NCBI GenBank assembly: GCA_036940085.1 | Contig: JALLBK010000826.1 | Span: 1-21,479, forward strand | Length of the DNA stretch: 21,479 nucleotides | Source of the DNA: Discostella pseudostelligera | Lineage: Eukaryota > Bacillariophyta > Thalassiosirophyceae > Thalassiosirales > Thalassiosiraceae | Direction: 5' to 3' | Shown here: one piece after another, positions 1 through 8,342 of the stretch | How positions within the stretch are numbered: position 1 is the stretch's first letter | Layout of the letters: each line of letters opens with the position of its first letter | Notes under the pieces: model-generated | Told to the model about the DNA's origin: nothing | Database searches by the model: none | What the model saw: the letters and a program-made list of their open reading frames with translations, nothing else | Translations under genes and position numbers: made by a program

Positions 1-1099
1 GAAAGAATGATATTGCCAAGAGGATCTAATTAGATGCCTCTCCAAAGCTTGCACTGCGCCTGGCCTTCAGCCAGCGCCTGTCTGCGCATAACAGGTGGCT
101 CATGTCACATGGACGAAACGATCATCTTTTGAACTCACATTCTTTTTTGGGCTGCTGGTAATTCCTCGTCACCATCAGGCAGTGTCTGCATCCCTCTTCC
201 ATCCCCTTTCACAGCACACTTGCCGTGGAACCCACCGACCAAGCAAGGCAATACCTATGAAAAAATCATACCCCGCTGTTGGGGAACATCGCCTGGAATA
301 CTTTCACGGCGTGCAATCTCACGCGTATCGTGCTGCGTCGGGTAGATATTTCATTCATTGCCGGGAACGAATTGTGGCTGTCAAGTTTATGATCGCTGGC
401 CAGTGCACATCATTGACACAACGACGACCACCAGCTGCAGCCTCCTGCGGATGGTACCAATTAAAGAAATACATCATGTCTAAGTCTATTGTTGGTCAAT
501 ATTCAACCATTTGCCATTCAACAACTACTCTTCTATCGTTAGCTCTTTTGCTATTGAAGCATTGTAATGGGGGAGCATGTGTGTAATAATATGGGTCTGT
601 TCGGCAGAGCGGACGACAGCATCATCATTTAGTGGGAAATAGTTGGTAGTATGAAGAATGATGAAGTCTCTCCTTTCGTCGATCATCCATTCTAGTACTG
701 TCGCGCGGCTCGTGGAATCGAAGTAATATATGCCTCGACCCTCAATTCATTAGGTAAATATAAATAATTCATATTAATATTCGTGCATCGCTCTTTCCAC
801 ATTATGGATATTCATCGACTATGTATCAACTATTTAACAATGTCGTTGATAAGTGGGAATAACTCGGCCCGTATTATGGATTGGAGTGTAGATGCAATGA
901 GTTTCTGTCGCCCCCGTCGCTTGTCTTCCCCTGCCCCAACATCAACACCCAATCTCTTCCTTTTAACACCATGATTGTCTCGAGCCCTATCGAGAGATCA
1001 GCGTGCCATTATCCCCCAATCACCCACCACATTCAAAAACATGAATCATCCTTTATGCAGCAAATAATGAACATTTAATAATGTTTCTCATTCATTCAT
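1..1099. other. Stretch without a supported gene
   Basis: No recognisable protein or RNA gene. The longest open frame (95-586, +) has its first ATG at 257 and would give 110 residues ending in a hydrophobic segment; I recognise no domain, and the upstream part lacks an ATG. Positions 740-785 are AT-rich. The right end should be the 3' flank of the FKBP gene: AACATT-TAAT-AATGTT at 1070-1085 is a perfect 6-bp inverted repeat, and an ATTAAA on the minus strand (1079-1074) lies about 20 nt after its stop. Neither is proven to be a polyadenylation element. Confidence 0.5.
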
Positions 1100-1438
1100 T
1101 CATTGAAATGACAAAATCTCAATCTCAAACACCAATTCCGAATTGGGCATAATTCCCCATGCTTCAAATCCACCCGCTCCATAGGCATAATCGGGCGAGC
1201 AATGGATCTTGGCGACTTCACCCAAACTCATGCTAATGACACTTTCATCCCATCCTTTAATGACTTGGCCTAAGCCCACGGAGAAAGTGAAGGGTTGTTG
1301 TCCGGGATCTTTGGTACTCCAGAATTTTTGAGAGAGATCATTGTGCTTGCCGTATCCGGTGCAGTGGACGGTGACCTGCTGGCCGCGGCGGGGGAGGGTG
1401 CCATTGCCGGAGCGGAGAATGGTTTTGGTAAATCCCAT
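1100..1438 (-). CDS. FKBP12: FKBP12-type peptidyl-prolyl cis-trans isomerase, plant-like
   Basis: A 112-residue single-domain FK506-binding protein, the usual length of the cytosolic FKBP12 family, which catalyses prolyl cis-trans isomerisation. Family landmarks are in order: RRGQQVTVHCTGY (17-29), KFWSTKD (38-44), PFTFSVG (49-55), the active-site stretch QVIKGWDESV (58-67), and SPDYAYGAGGF (81-91). Trp63, Tyr86, Val59-Ile60 and Phe50 match pocket positions of the family. The HCTGY and QKFWSTKDPGQ segments are typical of plant rather than animal FKBP12: Cys replaces the animal Tyr26 and Trp replaces the animal Asp37. Cys26 and Cys80, the pair reported to form a disulfide in a plant FKBP12, are both present. 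The single-exon frame starts at the ATG at 1438-1436, directly after an ATC repeat in the leader. There is no signal peptide, so it is probably cytosolic or nuclear. It is divergent from the protease gene at 1948. Family assignment is very secure; ligand binding is not known. Confidence 0.95.
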   Translation of the reverse strand: MGFTKTILRSGNGTLPRRGQQVTVHCTGYGKHNDLSQKFWSTKDPGQQPFTFSVGLGQVIKGWDESVISMSLGEVAKIHCSPDYAYGAGGFEAWGIMPNSELVFEIEILSFQ

Positions 1439-1464
1439 GATGATGATGATGATGATGATGATGA
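1437..1464. repeat. (ATG/CAT)9 microsatellite at the FKBP start codon
   Basis: Nine uninterrupted ATG units read on the plus strand, ending in an extra A. On the minus strand this is an ATC/TCA tract that runs directly into the start codon of the FKBP gene. Such tracts vary in length between individuals. Here it sits in the position where start-codon context is read. Confidence 0.95.
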
Positions 1465-1947
1465 CTGTGGTATCTACGTGCTATTGCCTGCGAGCTTTGC
1501 TCTGGAATGGAGGGATAGTGGAGGTGGAGGTTGCGTCGGTTATGGTGCTATGATGATGGGAGAAGGGAGGCTCGTTCGGCGGCGGAAAGATTCATTGTCA
1601 AAGTCAAAGGCCGTATGTAGCTGTATGTATGTAGAATGGCCGTAGCGAAAGATTTAGGTGTATCTAGCGAAAGATTTGGCGGGAAATCTAAATGACTGCG
1701 CGAAAGATTTGGCGGGAAGCTTTCGCGGGCTTTATGTCTATCTTTGTTCTCTTTCCTTCTTCATCGATGCCACAAACCAAAGCTGCCACAAGGCACGTGA
1801 CCATGACCGACGGACGGACAGCGGCACCGACCACGGGCGGGGGCATTTCCACGGCTTCGCTTTGTCTCGACGATGAATTAATATGCAACCTATCGATCGC
1901 ATCAACACCCCCTTCCAATTCCATTGTCAATATCCCAACATGTCATC
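1439..1947. promoter_or_regulatory. Divergent intergenic promoter region (FKBP12 / M11 protease)
   Basis: This 509-bp gap lies between two divergently oriented genes and must hold both promoters. Apart from the microsatellite at its left end, the visible structure is a cluster of GCGAAAGATTT repeats at 1645-1718. Short open frames across it look like chance frames: they have no recognisable domains and overlap on both strands. I see no clear TATA box near either start. Confidence 0.5.
1645..1730. promoter_or_regulatory. Three phased repeats, two with an E2F/DP-type core
   Basis: Three copies of GCGAAAGATTTRG begin at 1645, 1667 and 1700, so the spacings are 22 and 33 bp, close to two and three helical turns. 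Copies 2 and 3 continue as GCGAAAGATTTGGCGGGAA (1667-1685 and 1700-1718). They contain TTTGGCGGGAA, which agrees with the known E2F/DP binding consensus; copy 2 extends to the full palindromic TTTGGCGGGAAA at 1675-1686. A further weak TTTCGCGG occurs at 1721-1728. The sites lie about 210 to 290 bp from the FKBP start and about 220 to 300 bp from the protease start. Binding by E2F is inferred from the motif alone. Confidence 0.6.
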
Positions 1948-4102
1948 ATGATATTTTCCTCAATTATTAATAGCCTCGGCTTGGCGTCGCTGCTGCAGTA
2001 CTCCAATCTTCTAGTGGCGTCGAGCGCCGCCAATCTTATTCGCGGCGGCGGCGGTCATGATGAAGATGTTGTCATCGGCGTCGACCAGCGAGGTGACGAC
2101 GGCGTCCGTGCGCTGGATGATGTAGATGGCGATGCTGAGCGGGGCAATCAAAGATATCGGTCACGCGTCAGTAACCACATTCCACCATTAGCATTAGATG
2201 ACGGCGCTACCAGCGACAAAGTCCTCCCGGCGACGACGACACACGACGGAGTGTTCCTCGTGCAGGAAATTGAGTTTGAAGGGCATGCATTTGGTAGTAT
2301 CGATGCTGCTGCTGCCGACGTGGGGGAGGGGGAGGGCAGTCTGCGTCATCGTAAACGCGCCAATGATAATAAATCTCAATCTCAACTTCAACCTTCGCGT
2401 CGACGTGATCGTATCGACAATATTGAATTGACCGATGGTACCATCTACCAAGTCAAAAATGCTCGATTGGGGTGGTCATCTCGCCTTACGTCGGGGAGAT
2501 ACAGTGTCCGGATCCCTCGTGATTCTGTTATTGATTTAGATGGTACCATTGATTTGAGGAATGAAGAATTGAATGCTACGGTCATTTCACGCGGTGGTGG
2601 TGGAAGTGGAAGAAATAATAATCGTCCACGACCCAGTGATGATCGCAGCCTACGACGACTTCAAAGTAGCAGTATACGAACAGTCCTCGTCGTGCGGGTT
2701 ATCCTCGATGATGCCAAATATACCTATGCCGACCCCACACGTCTCTCCAATGATGTATTTGGCAATGGAGTTGATTCGAACAATCTCAAATCACAATTTG
2801 CCGCCTGTTCTTCCAATCAGCTGGTATTCGACAAGACTCCCAATCGTAGAATGTCATATATTCCCAACGATGGTGGTACTACTGACATTACCAATGGTGT
2901 GGTTGATATTAAGGTACCTTACTCGAAGTCGGCAGGAGATAGTGTTGTTCGGAATGCTGTCACCACAAAGATTAATTCCGTCTTTGGTGTCGGTAGTCCT
3001 GTCGAATTGGCAAATCATGTCATGTATTGTCTGCCATCGGGAACCATGTCAGGCATTGCCTATGCGTATATTAATTCATGGAATTCAGTGTATAGTAATG
3101 AATGGTGCAATTATGTCTCGACACAAATGCATGAGGTGAGATTCGTCTTACTACTTTTGGTGCCTACTTTATATTATCCTCTCTTGATTTGAGCCTGATG
3201 ACGACACGTTCACCCCATTCACCCTGCATGTTTAGATTGGTCACAACCTTGGCTATGGTCATTCGAATGAACTCGGTCCCTACGCAGATCAAACTGGCAT
3301 GATGGGCTACAGTTACGGATCCGATGATTATCCACGCATGTGCTTCAATGCTGCCAAATCATGGCAATCGACATGGTACACTTCCAAAAGTGCCGTGGTG
3401 GATCCATCATCAACTAATAATTGCTTTGAAGGGAATTTGTATGGCATTGTGGATTATGGCAATGCTGCTTCGTCAGTTGTACTCATCAAGATTGATGATT
3501 CTTCCACTACGGATGTGTATGTTGCATTCAATCGTAAGATTGGATTCAATGCGGATACTGTCGAGGCGGGCAATGAAGTCACTGTCGTCCGTGCCGGTGG
3601 TGAGGGGAGGAGTTATTCCGAGTCGGAATTGTTGGCCAAGCTGAAGGTTGGCGGGGTGTGGAGTGGCAGTATCGATGGCAAGACTATGATTGTGAATGTT
3701 CTAAATATCGACATATTTGCCAATCCAGCGTATGCCACGGTACGCATCTCCGAGAATGGTAATTCCTGCCTTCCTGCCAATATTCCAATCCCAATTAGTG
3801 TATCACCTTATCCTCCCACGGAAAGTCCAACTACTTCTCCGACACCACCGGCATCTCCACCAACCACTGGCTCTCCAATTACTGATTCTCCAACATCAAG
3901 TCCATCCACCACTTCCTCTCCATCCACATCGGAATTTCCATCGGGAATTCCAACATCAAGTCCAACATCAAGTCCATCGTTCCCTCCAACACCCAAACCC
4001 ACACGTGAACGTGAATGTCGACAAAGAAAAGGAAAGAGACAGTATTTGGCGTGTATTCAGGCCAATATACGCTCCAAGTTTAAGAGATTGCGTAGAAAGT
4101 AG
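1948..4102 (+). CDS. Secreted M11 (gametolysin-like) zinc metalloprotease, copy 1
   Basis: Two exons, 1948-3135 and 3236-4102, encode 684 residues. Domains: a signal peptide (about 1-27, ending VASSA); an acidic variable region; a pro-domain with ELTDGTIYQVKNARLGW (about 160-176); a dibasic RR at 236-237; a catalytic domain from about 243; a P/S/T-rich linker (about 584-651); and a strongly basic tail (652-684). The zinc motif HEIGHNLGYGH is at 395-405 (ligands His395, His399 and His405; catalytic Glu396). It is followed by the Met-turn segment TGMMGYSY near 416-423 and MCFNAAKSWQ, all typical of peptidase family M11, which includes algal gametolysin that degrades cell-wall glycoproteins. Substrate here is unknown. 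I chose the ATG at 1948 because the open frame upstream of it begins with TTG and the ATG gives a clean signal peptide. It is a tandem paralogue of the gene at 6093. Confidence 0.9.
3136..3235 (+). other. Phase-0 intron in M11 protease copy 1
   Basis: The intron is 100 bp, with donor GTGAG after codon Glu396 and acceptor TTTAG before ATT (Ile397). Removing it joins HE to IGHNLGYGH and restores the zinc motif. The paralogue has an intron at the same codon boundary, which strongly supports the boundaries. Without splicing the frame ends at 3192. Confidence 0.93.
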
Positions 4103-4212
4103 CCAATATTGGAACTTTTCGACAATAACTAGTATTGTAGACAAGATTGTATGTTGAGTTGTAGACTTGTCGTCATTGCATGTACACATGTACTTTTGGT
4201 ATTTTTTAGGGT

Positions 4213-4700
4213 CGCATCAGCAGCAGTAGGAGGACCGCCGATGGAAAACTCGCCAGAGTAAAACAATCTGCCGTTGGCCATAAGTAGTAGGGGTGATTGT
4301 CTATCGTTGAGTGTAATTTCATTGCCGTGAGTTGATGGGAAGGTGGTCATATTATGGTTCGACGGAGTGGCAGTAGCATAGGAGGACCGCCGATACAAAA
4401 CTAGCCGTCGAAAACAAACCAGTGTCCTACCATAGGTAGAATGGGCAGTTATCTATCGTTGGGTGTAATTTCATTGCCGTGAGTTGATGGGAAGGTGGTC
4501 ATATTATGGTTCGACGGCGGTCGCCATGGTTGGCGCGACAACGGTGGATTTGGTGTGGCAGTAGCATAGGAGGACCGCCGATACAAAACTAGCCGTCGAA
4601 AACAAACCATTCTTCCACCATAGGTAGAATGGGCGATTATCTATCGTTGGGTATAATTTCATGGCCGTCACTCGATGGAAAGGTGGTCATATGGAGCATA
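4213..4700. repeat. Three-copy tandem repeat, ~150-190 bp unit
   Basis: Three copies of a unit containing AGGAGGACCGCCGAT begin near 4228, 4380 and 4568. Copies 1 and 2 share an identical 55-nt block (4311-4365 and 4463-4517, 152 bp apart). Copies 2 and 3 share another identical 55-nt block (4367-4421 and 4555-4609, 188 bp apart). The 36-bp difference is an extra segment after copy 2 (about 4518-4553) that resembles the end of copy 3 (GCCATGGTTGTCGCGA near 4725-4740). Copy 1 and the end of copy 3 have diverged. No open frame is conserved across the copies. Confidence 0.9.
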
Positions 4701-4740
4701 GTAGTCGGCCGCCGGCCGCCGGCCGCCATGGTTGTCGCGA

Positions 4741-4870
4741 TTTTGGATCGATTCCTCGATTTTGGTACGGTTGGTATCATTTCGGACCGATTCGTAATAT
4801 TTTGGTACAGCCCTTTGGATTTCGGACCGATTTGGATGATTTTGGATCGAACAGCGATTTTGGATTTTGG
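4741..4870. repeat. 40-bp-period TTTTGG-rich repeat
   Basis: TTTGGTAC occurs at 4761 and 4801, and TTCGGACCGATT at 4781 and 4821, both at a 40-bp period. TTTTGGATCGA recurs at 4741 and 4840. The array directly follows the third copy of the larger repeat and a CGGCCGC run. It looks like a short degenerate minisatellite. Confidence 0.75.
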
Positions 4871-5816
4871 TCGATTTCATCAGCCCCACAAAAATACAAA
4901 AATCGCGACACCATGGCCATTGGCCAGGCATGGCCGCCGGCCCGGCGACGCCTACCCCATGCAAGATATTGCATCCAGAAAGTGAGAGATGATAGCCAAG
5001 TGAATATCAATACGGCAACGTGCGACACTTGTCAAGCCGAGCGGCTCTTGTCCTCAGTGTCACTTCCTACGACGGTGCATGAATTCATTATGTCGAATGC
5101 CGGCACTCCATCGGAACGGCCATCGAGTTAATGGTAGCAGAATAGGGATGCGGGTTAGATGATCGCGACAGAAATCAGTAGGATAGAGAGGGGATGCATT
5201 ACAGGCTATGCTGTTGGCGATCTGTAGCATGTAGGGGTAAGGGGTTGGGGCATATGCATGTCTTGGCCGTCATCGGTGTGTTCCGGGGTGGGGGCTTCAG
5301 ATTGAGCTTCAGTGATAAGAAGTGGGCAATACAAGTATATCTACATGCACCAAGCTGCAACAGCAACATCATTAAACAATTAACGCGGATGAAAGGAACT
5401 TGCGTAGATGAAGGACATGTATGAAAATAATGGAGTCAGTGTGAATGTGGATTGGAAGGCGGCATTATTTACACCTCACATCGAAAGCTTGTTTGGAAGG
5501 AAGACTCTAGTCCTCAAGCTTTTTGAATTGATTATGTCGTCAATGTGTCAGCGGTGTAACGTGGCAATCAACTTGGGGGGGTGTGATAATATGAAATGAG
5601 GAAATGATGTCTATGAATACCATGGCGGAAAAGTGGTGTCAGTTAACTATTCCAAAGTATTTTCCCTCCATTTCCAGCGACAGTCGGTCAATTCGATCAT
5701 AGGTACCAGGCAGCAAAGGATTATGTGGAATAGTGTGGAATATCATTGATCGATTTCTCTTTGGGAGGGAGTATGCGATGGCATTCGCGAGCGTTCAGCG
5801 TTCTCTTCAACGTGAG

Positions 5817-5894
5817 ATTCTTTCCATAGCGGAGGGGAGCGGGTTCGTATAATATTGGCTATTCTTTCCACAGCGGAGGGGAGCGGGTTCGTAT
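5817..5894. repeat. 34-bp direct repeat, 44-bp period
   Basis: The 34-nt segments at 5817-5850 and 5861-5894 differ at one position (T versus C). Each contains GCGGAGGGGAGCGGGTTCGT, with a 10-nt spacer between copies. They lie about 200 to 280 bp upstream of the second protease start, so a promoter role is possible. No copy is seen upstream of the first protease. Confidence 0.85.
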
Positions 5895-6092
5895 TATGAG
5901 AGCCAAGAAAGGCCGACGAGACTTTGAAAGGGTGATGGTATGTGTTATCTTGAAATGGTATTGGGAATAGGGGGGGTCATATTCGTAGCTCTTGCACTTC
6001 GGAATCTTACCAAACTGACTGAATGCGAATCAACTGATCTCTCGGAGCCATTCACAACAACTCCTCGAGTGGGACCATAATTTATTGTGACC

Positions 6093-8124
6093 ATGATGAT
6101 TTCCACCCGCTGCCTTTCGGCTCTACTCTTGAGCACCCACCTTCGATGCTCCTACGCCAGTCTCCGAGCAAGGGATGGCGGTGTCCGTCATGAAGACGCC
6201 AACCGCGTTCTCCAAGAAGCGCAAGATGGGCAGTTCCTCATAAAGTTCACAGAATTCTTTCATGAACTTGGGCTCGGTATCGAAATTGCCGAGACGGGCA
6301 ATCGTCGTCCTCGCAAGCGTTCCCGAAACATACAGTTATCGGATGGCACCGTTTACGAAGTCAAAAACGCTCGACCTGGCTGGGCAAATGGTCTCAAATC
6401 GGGAGACAATCTTGTGCACATCCCTCGTGGTGTTGTTCTTTCATCGAATGGAACAATCGACATGATGGGTCAAGCTCTAATTCCATCTGAAGCGGTTGGA
6501 CAAGGACTATTTAATCGTAACCTAGAAGAAGAAGATGAAGTTTCCGACGCAACAGTACGTCGACAACTTCAAAGTACCATTGGTACAAAAACAGTCCTCG
6601 CCGTGCGCGTCATCCTCGACGATGGACGATACGATACTGCCGATCAGAATGGCTTGTCCAACGATGTATTTGGTAATGGAGTTGATTCGAACAATCTCAG
6701 ATCACAATTTGCCGCCTGTTCTGCCAATCAGCTAATATTCCAAAAGTCTCCCAATCGTAGAATGTCGTTCAATCCCAACGATGGTGGGACTACCGACATT
6801 AACAATGGAGTAGTCGACATTAAGGTACCTTACTCGATATCGGCGGGAGATAGTGTTATTCGGAATGAGGTAACCACCAAACTCAATTCGGTGTTTGGTG
6901 TCGGTAGTCCTGTCGAATTGGCAAATCATGTCATGTATTGCATGCCATCGGGAACCATGTCAGGTATTGCATATGCGTATATTAATTCATGGAATTCGGT
7001 TTATAGTAATGAGTGGTGCAATTATGTCTCGGCACAAATGCATGAGGTGAGCTAGTCTGCTTTTGTCTACTTTATCATTGAGTTTGTGTAGAGCACATAC
7101 GTCAAAGCTGACGACGCATATCCATCCTCCACTTCCATTTTAGTTTGGTCATAACCTTGGCTTTGGTCATGCGAATGAACAAGGTACTACGTATGCTGAT
7201 CAAACTGGCATGATGGGCTACAGTTACGGATCCGATGATTTTCCACGCATGTGTTTCAATGCTGCCCAGTCATGGCAAACGCAATGGTACACCTCCAAGA
7301 GCACCGTAGTTGATCCATCGATGGGGAATAATTGCTTTGAAGGGAATTTGTATGGTATTGCCGACTACAGTAATGCTGCCTCGTCGATTGTCCTAATCAA
7401 GATTGACGATTCCTCGAGTACGGATGTGTATGTTGCATTCAACCGTCAGATTGGAATCAATGCTGATACTGCCGAGGCAGGAAATGAAGTCACAGTCGAC
7501 AGGGCGGGGGGTGAGGGGAGTACCTACGCCGACTCTGAATTGTTGGCAAAGCTGGTTGCAGGAGAGATGTGGAGGGGCGTCATTGACGGCAAGACCATGA
7601 TCGTCAATGTCCTGACTATCAACACAGCCGCTAGCCCAGCTTACGCAAGTGTTCGCATCTCCAAAAATGGCAATTCGTGCCTTATGGACAATCCAACAAC
7701 AAGCGCACCATCATCCGAGGAACCCACTGCCGGTCCATCGACATTCAGTCCTTCCTCGGCATCACCAACTTCTGCATCACCAACATCCGCATCGCCAACA
7801 TCTGCATCACCAATATCTGCATCACCAACATCTGCATCGCCAACATCTCTATCTCCGACATCTGCATCTCCGACATCAATACCGCCAACTGAATCCTCGA
7901 CACCCATTCCATCCTCCTCCGCATACCCATCAACTTCGGTATCTCCGTCCTCCTCTGCGCATCCTTCACTGGCACCATCGGCATCTACATCTCCGACATC
8001 GACAGACAATATATCCTCCCCATACCCATCAACTTCGGTATCTCCTTCAACCTCTTCGGATTCTACGAACACTCCCACGATGCCACCGAAGTGTCGTCCT
8101 CGAACTTCTCGTTCGATTGTTTAA
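6093..8124 (+). CDS. Secreted M11 (gametolysin-like) zinc metalloprotease, copy 2
   Basis: Two exons, 6093-7046 and 7144-8124, encode 644 residues, paralogous to the gene at 1948. A likely N-terminal signal (about 1-24) is followed by a pro-domain with QLSDGTVYEVKNARPGW (about 81-97), a dibasic RR at 156-157, and a catalytic domain from about 165. The zinc motif is HEFGHNLGFGH at 317-327, with Met-turn TGMMGYSY and MCFNAAQSWQ after it. The tail (about 502-634) is S/P/T-rich with about eight SASPT pentapeptides, and ends in CRPRTSRSIV rather than the long basic tail of copy 1. The catalytic half is nearly identical to copy 1 while the pro-domain and tail have diverged. I chose the ATG at 6093 because the open frame upstream of it begins with GTG. 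It is convergent with the gene at 8343-10355. Family assignment is secure; substrate is unknown. Confidence 0.9.
7047..7143 (+). other. Phase-0 intron in M11 protease copy 2
   Basis: The intron is 97 bp, with donor GTGAG after Glu318 and acceptor TTTTAG before TTT (Phe319). It sits at the same codon boundary of the HExxH motif as in copy 1. If it were retained, the protein would end two residues past HE. Confidence 0.93.
7757..7880 (+). repeat. 15-bp coding minisatellite (SASPT pentapeptide)
   Basis: About eight 15-bp units related to GCATCACCAACATCT encode SASPT and close variants in the tail of the second protease. Units differ mainly at third positions and by single substitutions (SLSPT, SASPI). 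A separate identical 25-nt block encoding YPSTSVSP occurs at 7922-7946 and 8021-8045. The tail therefore grew by repeat expansion at two scales. Confidence 0.9.
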
Positions 8125-8342
8125 ATATGTCCTGTAATCCTCCTGTTTGATTAGGTGTTAAGAACAGTCCCTGTGACTCTGGATGCAATTGAATAATGTA
8201 TCACCGTAGGTTTAATTAACTTGAAATAATAGGCAAATAATTGCGCTTTATCAAAAATGTTCATATTAGTACAGTTTTCAACTCTCTCTACCACTGACAC
8301 ATCCATATCATTCTATGTTTCGTTTCAACCAGAAATCAATGT

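Larger units (their letters stand above)
4103..6092. other. Repeat-rich intergenic region between the two M11 genes
   Basis: About 2 kb with no gene I can support. It holds the tandem repeat array at 4213-4700, a GC-rich CGGCCGC run at 4706-4728, a 40-bp-period repeat at 4741-4870 and the 34-bp direct repeat at 5817-5894. Open frames such as 4661-5131 run through the repeats and give low-complexity protein with no domain. From 5140 to 5810 I see nothing recognisable. The last ~200 bp should contain the promoter and leader of the second protease. Confidence 0.55.

Noticed and set aside
95..586. 163-codon open frame near the left edge
   Set aside because: It begins with GTG, has its first ATG at 257, shows no domain, and its length is within reach of chance. 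Not annotated as a gene.
4213..4700. Tandem repeat considered as a CRISPR array
   Set aside because: Only three copies of a long ~150-190 bp unit with no regular short spacers, in eukaryotic sequence.
4661..5131. 156-codon open frame from an ATG through the repeat region
   Set aside because: It is built mainly from the third repeat copy and the 40-bp repeat, giving low-complexity W/F/G-rich protein, and the frame is not kept in the other copies.
7641..8078. 145-codon antisense frame with GDADVGDADVGD repeats
   Set aside because: It is the reverse-strand shadow of the SASPT minisatellite in the protease tail.
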